A program made the translations under genes and the position numbers. DNA of 64,000 nt from Clostridiaceae bacterium (GTDB taxonomy: Bacteria > Bacillota > Clostridia > Lachnospirales > Lachnospiraceae): contig CAJSZV010000001.1 of NCBI GenBank assembly GCA_910574345.1, positions 167,127 to 231,126 of the forward strand, read 5' to 3'. Below, one piece after another: positions 19,043 through 26,316 of the stretch. The first letter of the stretch is position 1; the number at the start of each line of letters is the position of its first letter. The notes beneath the pieces were generated by a model, which was given only the letters and a program-made list of their open reading frames with translations, did no database searches and had not been told where the DNA came from.

Positions 19043-19810
19043 ATGTATCGTGTAGATCTAAACAGTGACTTAGGGGAAAGCTTTGGCCGTTATAACCTGG
19101 GAATGGATGATAAAGTGATTCCGCTGATCTCCTCAGCCAATGTGGCCTGCGGCTACCATGCCTCGGATCCTGTGGTTATGGAAAAGACTGTGGCTCTGGC
19201 AAAGAAGGCGGGAGTCCGAGTGGGAGCTCATCCGGGATTTCCCGATCTCATGGGATTCGGAAGAAGGAATCTGAATGTTACGCCTGGGGAGGCCAAAGCC
19301 TATGTCCTTTACCAGTTGGGGGCCCTTTATGGATTCTGTAAAGCAAGGGGAGTGCAGATGCAGCATGTGAAGCCTCACGGAGCCCTTTACAATATGGCTG
19401 CCAAGGATTATGAGCTGGCCAAGGCGGTCTGCGAGGCGGTAAAGGAGTTTGACCGGGATCTCATTGTCCTGGCTCTGTCCGGCGGCCAGCTGGCGAAAGC
19501 AGCCATGGATATGGGACTTTCTGCGGCCCAAGAAGTATTCGCAGACCGGGCCTATGAGGAAGACGGCACCCTGGTGGACCGGAGAAAAGAGGGTGCCATG
19601 ATAACCGATGAGGACGAGGCCATCCGGCGGGTGGTGCGTATGGTGAAGGAGAAGAAAGTGAGGGCCATTACCGGAAAGGATATCCCCATAGAGGCGGATT
19701 CTGTCTGTGTCCATGGAGACGGAGTGAAGGCTCTGGCTTTTGTGGAGAAGATACGGGAGGCCTTTTTGAAGGAAGGAATTGCAGTGTGTGCTTTGGACGG
19801 AAGAGACTGA
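19043..19810 (+). CDS. pxpA: 5-oxoprolinase subunit PxpA (LamB/YcsF family)
   Basis: 255 residues. It begins [20 protein letters not shown] and has [12 protein letters not shown] and [15 protein letters not shown], hallmarks of the LamB/YcsF barrel. PxpA is the catalytic hydrolase of the PxpABC complex. It follows accC by 16 bases and precedes a strong terminator, so it ends the operon. KipR-type regulators are absent. Confidence 0.93.
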   Translation: MYRVDLNSDLGESFGRYNLGMDDKVIPLISSANVACGYHASDPVVMEKTVALAKKAGVRVGAHPGFPDLMGFGRRNLNVTPGEAKAYVLYQLGALYGFCKARGVQMQHVKPHGALYNMAAKDYELAKAVCEAVKEFDRDLIVLALSGGQLAKAAMDMGLSAAQEVFADRAYEEDGTLVDRRKEGAMITDEDEAIRRVVRMVKEKKVRAITGKDIPIEADSVCVHGDGVKALAFVEKIREAFLKEGIAVCALDGRD

Positions 19811-19845
19811 TGACAGGGAAGGAAAAATATTTGGATAAAGGGTTT

Positions 19846-19889
19846 GGGCTGCAGGCGGGGATAGTACCCCTTGCAGCCCGAATTTTTTC
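19846..19889 (+). terminator. Intrinsic terminator ending the pxp operon
   Basis: GGGCTGCA (19846-19853) pairs with TGCAGCCC (19872-19879), with inner GGGG/CCCC pairing, then TTTTTT (19883-19888). The remaining bases up to 20163 contain no convincing gene, only the promoter listed next. Confidence 0.9.
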
Positions 19890-20075
19890 TGTCTGTGGGG
19901 GCTGCGTAACAGACGCATAATCACGCAAGTGCAGGTTTTGCGAATATGGGAGTCCGGTTGGATGCTTCTGGAAGCGTTCAACCGCGCAGGCGGAATTATT
20001 TTTATCATAAAAAGGAGCGGCTGCCCAGAGAAAAAGAGACTTTCCATAAGCCGTGACCAGGAAATGAATCTGGCA

Positions 20076-20105
20076 TTGACGGAGGGCATATTTTTGAAGT
20101 ATACT
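20076..20105 (+). promoter_or_regulatory. Sigma-A promoter for the MBL hydrolase gene
   Basis: TTGACG (20076-20081) and TATACT (20100-20105) have an 18-base spacer, about 60 bases before the ATG at 20164. Confidence 0.7.
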
Positions 20106-20163
20106 TTTGCTATCTATTAGAAAAACAGGTAAAAGTACACATAGAATCAGGAGACAGCTTAAC

Positions 20164-21042
20164 ATGTATGAATTAAACCAGGTAGGGAAGAACAGTTATT
20201 ATATACAGAGTCCGGCCAAAATCGGTGTTGTAAGAATAAGTGAGACGGAGGTATGCCTCATCGACAGCGGAAGCGATAAAGACGCGGGGCGGAAGGTGCG
20301 GCAGATTCTGGATCAGAAGGGATGGACCTTAAAGGCCATTTACAATACTCATTCCAATGCAGACCATATCGGCGGCAACCGGTATCTTCAGGCCCAGACG
20401 GGATGCGCCGTCTATGCGCCGGGAATGGAGTGCGATTTTACCAATTCGCCTATTTTGGAACCGGCATTTCTTTACGGAGGGTTTCCTCCTAAGGATCTGC
20501 GCCACAAATTTTTGATGGCCCAGGAAAGCCGGGCCCAGAGACTGACAAAAGAGGCGCTGCCAAAGGGAATGACCATTCTGGCGCTGCCGGGCCATTTTTT
20601 TGATATGGTGGGATACCGGACGGAGGATGATGTGGTATATCTGGCAGACTGCCTGTCCAGCAGGGAGACTTTGGAAAAATATCAGATCGGTTTTATCTAT
20701 GATGTGGATGCCTATCTTAAGACCCTGGAGATGGTAAAGGGGCTGAAAGGCGCCGTGTTTGTGCCGGCCCATGCCGATGCCTCGGAGGACATCGCCGCCC
20801 TTGCCCAGCTGAATATTCAGAAGGTCCATGAGATTGCAGAGAAAATAGAGATAATCTGCAGGGAGCCGGTGATCTTTGAGAGGGTGCTCCAGAAACTGTT
20901 TCAGGATTATGGCCTGGCCATGAATTTTCAGCAGTATGTCTTGGTGGGGAGCACGGTGCGCTCCTATCTTTCCTGGTTAAAGGATAGCGGGCGGTTGGAA
21001 GTGATCTTTGAGGAGGGACAGCTGCTTTGGAAAAGAGTATAA
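20164..21042 (+). CDS. MBL-fold metallohydrolase with HSNADH active-site variant
   Basis: 292 residues. The metallo-beta-lactamase fold is clear from VCLIDSGSDKDAG, NTHSNADHIGGN, GHFFDMVGY and VYLADCL. The metal motif is HSNADH rather than the usual HxHxDH, so the second histidine is asparagine; the DH pair and a later histidine (GHFFD) are kept. The 3' end overlaps the next gene by 16 bases. The ATG at 20164 is preferred over an upstream in-frame TTG at 20107, which lies downstream of the promoter but has no ribosome site. Substrate unknown. Confidence 0.85.
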   Translation: MYELNQVGKNSYYIQSPAKIGVVRISETEVCLIDSGSDKDAGRKVRQILDQKGWTLKAIYNTHSNADHIGGNRYLQAQTGCAVYAPGMECDFTNSPILEPAFLYGGFPPKDLRHKFLMAQESRAQRLTKEALPKGMTILALPGHFFDMVGYRTEDDVVYLADCLSSRETLEKYQIGFIYDVDAYLKTLEMVKGLKGAVFVPAHADASEDIAALAQLNIQKVHEIAEKIEIICREPVIFERVLQKLFQDYGLAMNFQQYVLVGSTVRSYLSWLKDSGRLEVIFEEGQLLWKRV

Positions 21043-21857
21043 AAAAACCGGACGGATTTCGGACAGTTCATTATACAGTTGGGTCAAAACGGATTCCAAA
21101 AGGATTTGACGGCTACAGGATCGCCCACCTGTCAGACCTTCACGGCCAGGCTTACGGCAGGGACAACAAAACACTGGTGAGCAAGATTTGCGGGCTCAAA
21201 CCTGACATGATAGCTATGACAGGTGATATGGCGGATCAGGGGAAAGAATCTATTCAGGGACTGATTCATCTTAGCAGAAGGCTTGGCAGGTTATGTCCGG
21301 TATACTACATTCCCGGCAACCATGAACAGGAGCTTCCTGCAAGGGTATATGCCGGTCTGGCAGGAGAGTTGAGAAAAGCGGGAGTGACGGTTCTTGAGAA
21401 TCAAAAATATACCATTTCCAAAGAAGATGCCTTGCTGAAACTGTACGGCCTGGTCATGCCTCTTCCGTATTATAAGGATCCGAGAAGCAAGGATTATGTG
21501 CGGGGAATCCATTTTTCCAGGGAAAATGCTAGGGAGCTTTTGGGAAATGCGGATCCAGGGTGCTGTAACATCCTGCTGGCCCACAACCCTCTTTATTATC
21601 CGTCTTACAGGGACTGGGGCGCTGATTTGACTTTGTCCGGCCATATCCATGGCGGGATTATCCGGATTCCGGGGCTGGGCGGTGTTCTGTCGCCGGATGT
21701 TACTTTGTTTCCTAAATATGACGGGGGGCATTTTGAGGAAAAGGGGAAGCATCTTATTGTGAGCAGGGGATTGGGGAATCATTTTCTGGTACGGGTGCTT
21801 AACCCGCCGGAGCTTGTGTGCATTACGCTGAGACATCATGATAATGAAAATAGGTGA
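21027..21857 (+). CDS. Metallophosphoesterase (YkuE/calcineurin-like)
   Basis: 276 residues. Motifs in order are HLSDLHG, AMTGDMADQGKES, IPGNHEQE, LLAHNPLYYP and LSGHIHGG, the complete dinuclear metal set of calcineurin-like phosphoesterases. Relatives include membrane-associated lipid or nucleotide phosphatases; here there is no signal peptide. It starts at a TTG that overlaps the MBL gene, with GGAGGG 9 bases upstream, so the two are coupled. Substrate not predictable. Confidence 0.87.
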   Translation: MEKSIKKPDGFRTVHYTVGSKRIPKGFDGYRIAHLSDLHGQAYGRDNKTLVSKICGLKPDMIAMTGDMADQGKESIQGLIHLSRRLGRLCPVYYIPGNHEQELPARVYAGLAGELRKAGVTVLENQKYTISKEDALLKLYGLVMPLPYYKDPRSKDYVRGIHFSRENARELLGNADPGCCNILLAHNPLYYPSYRDWGADLTLSGHIHGGIIRIPGLGGVLSPDVTLFPKYDGGHFEEKGKHLIVSRGLGNHFLVRVLNPPELVCITLRHHDNENR

Positions 21858-21930
21858 TTGCGAAAGTCAAAGTTGATAGAATATTCGCCAAGTTTTTGAG
21901 TTTTGCAAACACCTAATAATTAAAAAGGAA

Positions 21931-21994
21931 GAGAGGATTCCATGAATCACCAGAGGCTTGTAAAAGCCTGAATTCACGAAATTCTCTCTTTTTT
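21931..21994 (+). terminator. Long stem-loop terminator after the phosphoesterase
   Basis: GAGAGGATT (from 21931) pairs with AATTCTCTC (ending 21988), an inner AGGCTT/AAGCCT helix lies at 21953-21968, and a run of six T follows. A second hairpin, GGGGCTA/TAGCCCC (22003-22032), with TTTT lies just beyond. Confidence 0.7.
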
Positions 21995-22062
21995 AGGAAT
22001 CAGGGGCTAAATCGGTATTTTCCAATAGCCCCTTTTATAGTGGCTAAAATCTGTGAAAACAT

Positions 22063-23104
22063 GTGCTTCCTTGTCGGCAACCGGTTCTTCCTGTTGTCTT
22101 TTTTTGTAATGCGCCATTTCTACTCAATCAGGACATTCCTTTTGACATCCTCCTGTGCCTTGCCGTTGCTGCCAAACTCAAATGCAAGACCAGCCTTACG
22201 GATGTCCCCTTTGCAGTGACGGAAGCAGAACTGCTGGCCGAACTGGGTTGGAACATCTGGGATAACGAACGGGATGTGAATGACGGGCTTTTCTCAGAAA
22301 GTGTGATGCGCAAACTCCTTGCGAAATACAAAAGCGAAGAATGGGTTTCTTTCTATAACAGTTATGTAAAGGAACATCTGATGAAAAAACTGGATATCCA
22401 GCCATGTGTCCACATACTGGACTGCACAAAGGTTCTTGTCAACCTGGACAATGACCAACTATTTAAAGACAGAACGCAGGGTAGACACTTACATTCCTGC
22501 CAGGGAGAACATGACAGTCTATCAGGATGCCGTAAAACTGGCCACTGCCAGCGGGAAATGGCACAAGCACCCCAACCCCAAAAGAAAGGACCAGGAAATC
22601 CAGCTGGTGACAGACCTGGGTCCGTTATGGGAAAGCGGCGAGCCGGAAAAGGATGTCCCAATTAATGCTTGTGTTGTGCATGACAAGAAGACAGACAAAT
22701 ATTTTGTATTCATGACAACAGACACCGGCAGGACTGCACGGCAGATCATAAATACCTACGAACCGCGCCCGGAAATCGAAGAAGATTTCCGACAGATGAA
22801 AGATTTCTGGAAGCTGGAAGACTTCAAGAGCACAAAATACAACTATATTACCTACCATATCGTAATGACGCTGGTGGGATATCTTTATTTCCAGATATAT
22901 AAAAATCTGGACGAAGGGAAAAAATATGCAGGGAAATCCCTGCCTGTCGTAGTGAAGAACTACAAAGAGACAAGGCCTAAATCAGTCATTATTTATGTGG
23001 GACAGTATTTTGGCATTTTTCCCTTCCTTGAATTCCTACAGCTCTATGCAGAATGCACTTTAGAAGTACGACGACTTCTTGATCCTATCCTGGCTAAAGT
23101 ATAG
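22063..23104 (+). pseudogene. Decayed IS4-type transposase with internal deletion and frameshift
   Basis: Two reading frames hold parts of one transposase. The first (to about 22455) encodes IPFDILLCLAVAAKLKCKTSLTDVPF through HILDCTKVLVNLDNDQ. The second (from about 22455 to 23104) encodes NYLKTERRVDTYIPAREN through ILAKV, including the IEEDFRQMKDFWKLEDFKSTKY region that holds the catalytic glutamate in IS4-like DDE enzymes. The join lacks the middle of the enzyme, which in relatives includes a catalytic aspartate segment, and shifts frame. No intact inverted ends or target duplication were found. It is an inactive remnant between the phosphoesterase and the trp T-box. Confidence 0.8.
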
Positions 23105-23105
23105 C

Positions 23106-23133
23106 AGGCTTTTGGGGAAATTCCCCAAAGCCT
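23106..23133 (+). terminator. Hairpin at the 3' end of the transposase remnant
   Basis: AGGCTTTTGGGGAA is followed at once by ATTCCCCAAAGCCT, a 13-bp stem with one bulged T. There is no T-run, so it is either a relic of the element end or a weak terminator before the T-box promoter. Confidence 0.5.
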
Positions 23134-23162
23134 AATTAAAGTATCTGGAGGATAAAAACGCC

Positions 23163-23191
23163 TTGACATTTCCCCCAATCTGGTTTATTCT
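23163..23191 (+). promoter_or_regulatory. Sigma-A promoter of the trp T-box/trpB transcript
   Basis: A perfect TTGACA (23163-23168) and TATTCT (23186-23191) have a 17-base spacer, just upstream of the T-box leader. Confidence 0.8.
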
Positions 23192-23204
23192 ATTCACAAC
23201 ACAA

Positions 23205-23488
23205 GTCAATGAAGCACAAACCATTGACCGGGACGAGTACCTGTTTGGAACATGGCCAGAGAGCTGCAGGCGGTGGGATTGCAGTGATGGGAAGATCAGG
23301 GAATGGACCCGTGAGGGCGAGCTGAAACTTTGGGAGTAGGTGAGACGTGGCTGCACGTTACAGCAGAGAGTGTATGTCAGTACACGAGAAGGAGCGCATT
23401 TCCGCAGCGAGTTTGCGGGATGAATTTAGGTGGCACCGCAGAAGATAGAACTTCTGTCCTATAGGTATATGAGGACAGGAGTTTTTTT
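23205..23488 (+). promoter_or_regulatory. Tryptophan T-box riboswitch leader
   Basis: This is a tRNA-sensing leader. Stem I elements are seen in order: GACGAGTAC (AGTA-type motif, about 23232), AGAGAG (23258-23263), distal GGTGGGAT (23272), then GAATGGACC with the specifier codon TGG at 23304-23306. The T-box sequence AGGTGGCACCGC lies at 23428-23439. The terminator pairs AACTTCTGTCCT (23449-23460) with AGGACAGGAG (23472-23481) and ends in seven T. Binding of uncharged tRNA-Trp should favour readthrough into trpB. Confidence 0.93.
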
Positions 23489-23656
23489 GTTTCATAGGAA
23501 ATTGCGTCCTATGAAACAAAAACGCTCCGCTTAAGATGCGCACTACGCGCAAAGGAAGATGGCTGCTGTCGCAGCCGCGCTCCGGCGCGCGAGTCCGGCG
23601 TGCCGGACTCTAAGTTCTTTTGCGGGAAATGGTATTGTGGGAAGCCCCAATACCAT
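23489..23656. repeat. Cluster of three strong hairpins between T-box terminator and trpB
   Basis: GTTTCATAGGA/TCCTATGAAAC (23489-23517), GAGTCCGG/CCGGACTC (23591-23610) and ATGGTATTG/CAATACCAT with GGG/CCC (23629-23656) are perfect or near-perfect stems within 170 bases. They sit after the attenuator and before the trpB ribosome site, so every full-length trpB mRNA contains them. Their role is unknown; an inserted palindromic repeat family is one option. Confidence 0.6.
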
Positions 23657-23732
23657 GCGACGGAAGAATAAAACAAAGAGCAAAACCGTCTGCCGCCCCC
23701 GGTTATTATCAAAAAGGAAAGGAAGAGACGAC

Positions 23733-25103
23733 ATGAACAAAGAGATCCCTTACAAAATCTATCTGGAAGAGCAGGAGATGCCAAAGCAGTGGTACAATGT
23801 ACGGGCGGATATGAAGAAGAAACCGGCCCCCCTTTTAAATCCGGAGACCTTAAAGCCGATTACGTTGGAGGAATTGTCCGGTATTTTCTGTGTAGAACTG
23901 GCCAGGCAGGAGCTGGACGATACCACGCCTTATTTTGATATTCCTGAGGAGATCAGGAATTTCTACAGAATGTACCGTCCGTCGCCTTTGGTGAGGGCCT
24001 ACTGCCTGGAAGAAAAGCTGGGCACGCCGGCTCATATATACTACAAATTCGAGGGCAACAACACATCGGGAAGCCACAAGTTAAATTCTGCTATCGCCCA
24101 GGCATACTACGCCAAGAAGCAGGGGTTAAAGGGCGTGACCACGGAGACCGGAGCAGGGCAGTGGGGAACGGCGCTGTCCATGGCATGTGCTTATCTGGAT
24201 CTGGACTGCCAGGTATACATGGTAAAATGTTCCTATGAGCAGAAGCCTTTCCGCCGGGAAGTCATGAGGACCTACGGTGCCAACGTGACCCCGTCTCCTT
24301 CCATGAATACGGAGGTGGGACGCAGAATCAATGCGGAATTCCCAGGAACAACGGGAAGCCTTGGATGTGCCATTTCCGAGGCCGTAGAAGCGGCTGTGAA
24401 ACAGGAAGGATACCGTTATGTACTCGGTTCCGTGCTGGCTCAGGTCCTTCTTCATCAGTCTGTAATCGGTCTGGAGACCAAGGCGGCCCTTGACAAATAT
24501 GGCATCAAGGCGGATATGATCATCGGGTGCGCAGGGGGCGGTTCCAACTTAGGAGGCCTGATTTCTCCTTTTGCGGGACAGATGATAAAGGGGGAGGCGC
24601 AGTACGAGATCATCGCCGTGGAGCCGGCCTCCTGCCCCAGCCTGACAAGGGGCGTGTATGCCTATGATTTCTGTGATACGGGAAAAGTATGTCCGCTGTC
24701 TAAAATGTATACCCTGGGCAGCAGCTTTATTCCCTCAGCCAGCCATTCAGGCGGCTTAAGGTATCACGGAATGAGTTCCACTGTGTCTGAATTGTATGAT
24801 CAGGGATTTTTGACGGCCAGAAGCGTGGAGCAGACCGAAGTGTTCAAGGCGGCTCAGATGTTTGCCAAGGTGGAAGGCATCCTTCCGGCGCCGGAGAGCA
24901 GCCATGCCATCAGGGTAGCCATCGATGAAGCCTTGAAGTGTAAGGAGACCGGGGAGGCGAAAAATATTGTCTTCGGGCTCACAGGAACCGGGTATTTTGA
25001 TATGGTAGCTTACCAGAAATTCAATGACGGGGAGATGTCGGATTATATTCCTACCGATGAAGAACTGGAGAAATCCTTTGCAAAATTGCCGAAGGTAAAT
25101 TAA
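23733..25103 (+). CDS. trpB: TrpB2-type tryptophan synthase beta chain
   Basis: 456 residues, longer than TrpB1 (about 400) and of the TrpB2 class, with an N-terminal extension (EQEMPKQWYNVRADMKKKPAPLLNPET). The PLP lysine is in NNTSGSHKLNSA; the glycine-rich GCAGGGSNLGG phosphate loop is present. It condenses indole with serine to tryptophan. No trpA is nearby, which fits indole salvage or a stand-alone role. The ATG at 23733 has AAAGGAAGAG upstream; earlier in-frame codons run through the hairpin cluster. The Trp T-box upstream ties expression to tryptophan need. Confidence 0.93.
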   Translation: MNKEIPYKIYLEEQEMPKQWYNVRADMKKKPAPLLNPETLKPITLEELSGIFCVELARQELDDTTPYFDIPEEIRNFYRMYRPSPLVRAYCLEEKLGTPAHIYYKFEGNNTSGSHKLNSAIAQAYYAKKQGLKGVTTETGAGQWGTALSMACAYLDLDCQVYMVKCSYEQKPFRREVMRTYGANVTPSPSMNTEVGRRINAEFPGTTGSLGCAISEAVEAAVKQEGYRYVLGSVLAQVLLHQSVIGLETKAALDKYGIKADMIIGCAGGGSNLGGLISPFAGQMIKGEAQYEIIAVEPASCPSLTRGVYAYDFCDTGKVCPLSKMYTLGSSFIPSASHSGGLRYHGMSSTVSELYDQGFLTARSVEQTEVFKAAQMFAKVEGILPAPESSHAIRVAIDEALKCKETGEAKNIVFGLTGTGYFDMVAYQKFNDGEMSDYIPTDEELEKSFAKLPKVN

Positions 25104-25134
25104 AACGATTTTTGTAAGAAAGAAATTTGACTCC

Positions 25135-25163
25135 TTGCAATTTTCTTCATCCGGGGTTATAAT
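25135..25163 (+). promoter_or_regulatory. Sigma-A promoter within a palindrome, downstream of trpB
   Basis: TTGCAA (25135-25140) and TATAAT (25158-25163) have 17-base spacing. The -10 lies in the left arm of a perfect 14-bp inverted repeat, ATCCGGGGTTATAA (25149-25162) with TTATAACCCCGGAT (25182-25195). Confidence 0.55.
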
Positions 25164-25169
25164 ACCAAT

Positions 25170-25467
25170 GTTTCATCGGTGTTATAACCCCGGATATTGA
25201 TGCAGGTTAAGAAAGCAGATGACTTTCGGATAGGAGGACGCCAAGTAATTTCTATCATTTGACTTAAATTTTATGAAATAGCAGAGTAAGACCCTGGAGT
25301 GTTGGGGCAGGTTTGCGCATTCACTGCGCCGACCGCTGATTTTAGTGCAAAAAAGTCAAAGAGATAGAGAATACGGCGCAAAAGACATTTCTGTAATATA
25401 GCGGATTCCCTGCTTGACAAAAGGGAACAATCTGTGCTGTGTGACTTTACTCTCACAGCACTTTTTT
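25170..25467 (+). ncRNA. Possible non-coding RNA between promoter and terminator
   Basis: No gene fits this 405-base gap, yet it is bounded by a promoter (25135-25163) and a clear terminator: GTGCTGTG (25434-25441), CACAGCAC (25454-25461) and TTTTTT. The inside has alternative pairings, such as TTTGCGC (25311) and GCGCCG (25329) that can each pair with CGGCGCAAA (25373). I could not match it to a known family. It may instead be a leader for the RNA ligase gene, which starts 42 bases after the terminator. Confidence 0.35.
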
Positions 25468-25508
25468 GTGTCTAAGAGTACTTGTTTTTGTAAGGGAGGG
25501 TGTGTGTT

Positions 25509-26309
25509 ATGATGGAGACCATTTATAAATATCCCCGGACCCGCCATCTGGAGGGTTCCAGAAAACAAAAAGGGGATGAAGACTTAAAATATATCCCCTT
25601 TCGGGAGATTAAGGGGAAGTTTCTCGTTCTGGAGGAGAAGATCGACGGCGCCAACTGCGGGATCAGCTTTGACTGTGACGGGCGCATGTATCTTCAGAGC
25701 AGAGGTCATTTTTTAAACGGAGGATATGGAGAGCGGCAGTTTGATTTGTTCAAACAGTGGGCAGGAATGTACCGGGCACAGCTGTGGGAACTTCTTGGGA
25801 GCAGATATGTGATGTACGGCGAGTGGATGTATGCCAAGCATACGGTGTTTTATGATCGTTTGCCTCATTATTTTATGGAGTTTGATATTCTGGATAAGGA
25901 GACAGGGCGGTTCTTTTCTACGGCAAAAAGGAGAGAGATTCTTGCAGGTGCGCCTTTTGTCCATTCGGTTCTGGTGTTGGACAGGGGATATTATGAGAGC
26001 GCAGACGAGATCTCTAAGTGGATCGGACCAAGCCATTTTATATCAGATCAGGCCAGAGAGAACCTGGCGGTGCAGTGTGAAAAGGGCAGAGCGGATCAGG
26101 AGCAGACCATGGCTCAGACCGATTTGTCAGGAATCATGGAAGGAATTTATATCAAGGTGGAAGAGGGGGATTATGTGATTAACCGGTTAAAATATGTAAG
26201 GCCCACGTTTCTGAACGCCATTCTTGATTCGGAAAGTCACTGGATGACCAGGCCATTGGTGGCGAATCAGCTGGCGGGAGGAAGGAGTTTGTATAAAGAA
26301 AGGCAGTGA
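25509..26309 (+). CDS. RNA ligase, T4 Rnl2/DNA-ligase-like nucleotidyltransferase
   Basis: 266 residues. Motif I is LEEKIDGANCG with the AMP-accepting lysine near residue 44; motif III-like MYGEWMYAKHTVFY, motif IV SGIMEGIYIKVE and motif V VINRLKYVR complete the nucleotidyltransferase core. It should seal 5'-phosphate and 3'-OH RNA ends using ATP. GGGAGGG lies about 9 bases before the ATG. The next gene, 7 bases downstream, encodes the end-healing partner, so the pair is a healing and sealing cassette. Confidence 0.85.
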   Translation: MMETIYKYPRTRHLEGSRKQKGDEDLKYIPFREIKGKFLVLEEKIDGANCGISFDCDGRMYLQSRGHFLNGGYGERQFDLFKQWAGMYRAQLWELLGSRYVMYGEWMYAKHTVFYDRLPHYFMEFDILDKETGRFFSTAKRREILAGAPFVHSVLVLDRGYYESADEISKWIGPSHFISDQARENLAVQCEKGRADQEQTMAQTDLSGIMEGIYIKVEEGDYVINRLKYVRPTFLNAILDSESHWMTRPLVANQLAGGRSLYKERQ

Positions 26310-26316
26310 AAGGAAT

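Noticed and set aside
19890-20075. Second copy of the shared two-hairpin RNA motif (CACGCAAGTGCAGGT at about 19922)
   Set aside because: Only a short similarity; the GCAGGTYACC core and the second hairpin are missing.
19133-20165. Long minus-strand ORFs opposite pxpA and the adjacent gap
   Set aside because: They are antisense to a clear pxpA gene and run through its terminator, with low-complexity composition and no family resemblance.
25170-25467. 6S RNA identity for the gene-free interval (a CCTGGAGTGTT string at about 25293 resembles a 6S 5' block)
   Set aside because: The expected 5'/3' closing stem and the central bubble could not be built, so only a generic non-coding RNA is proposed.
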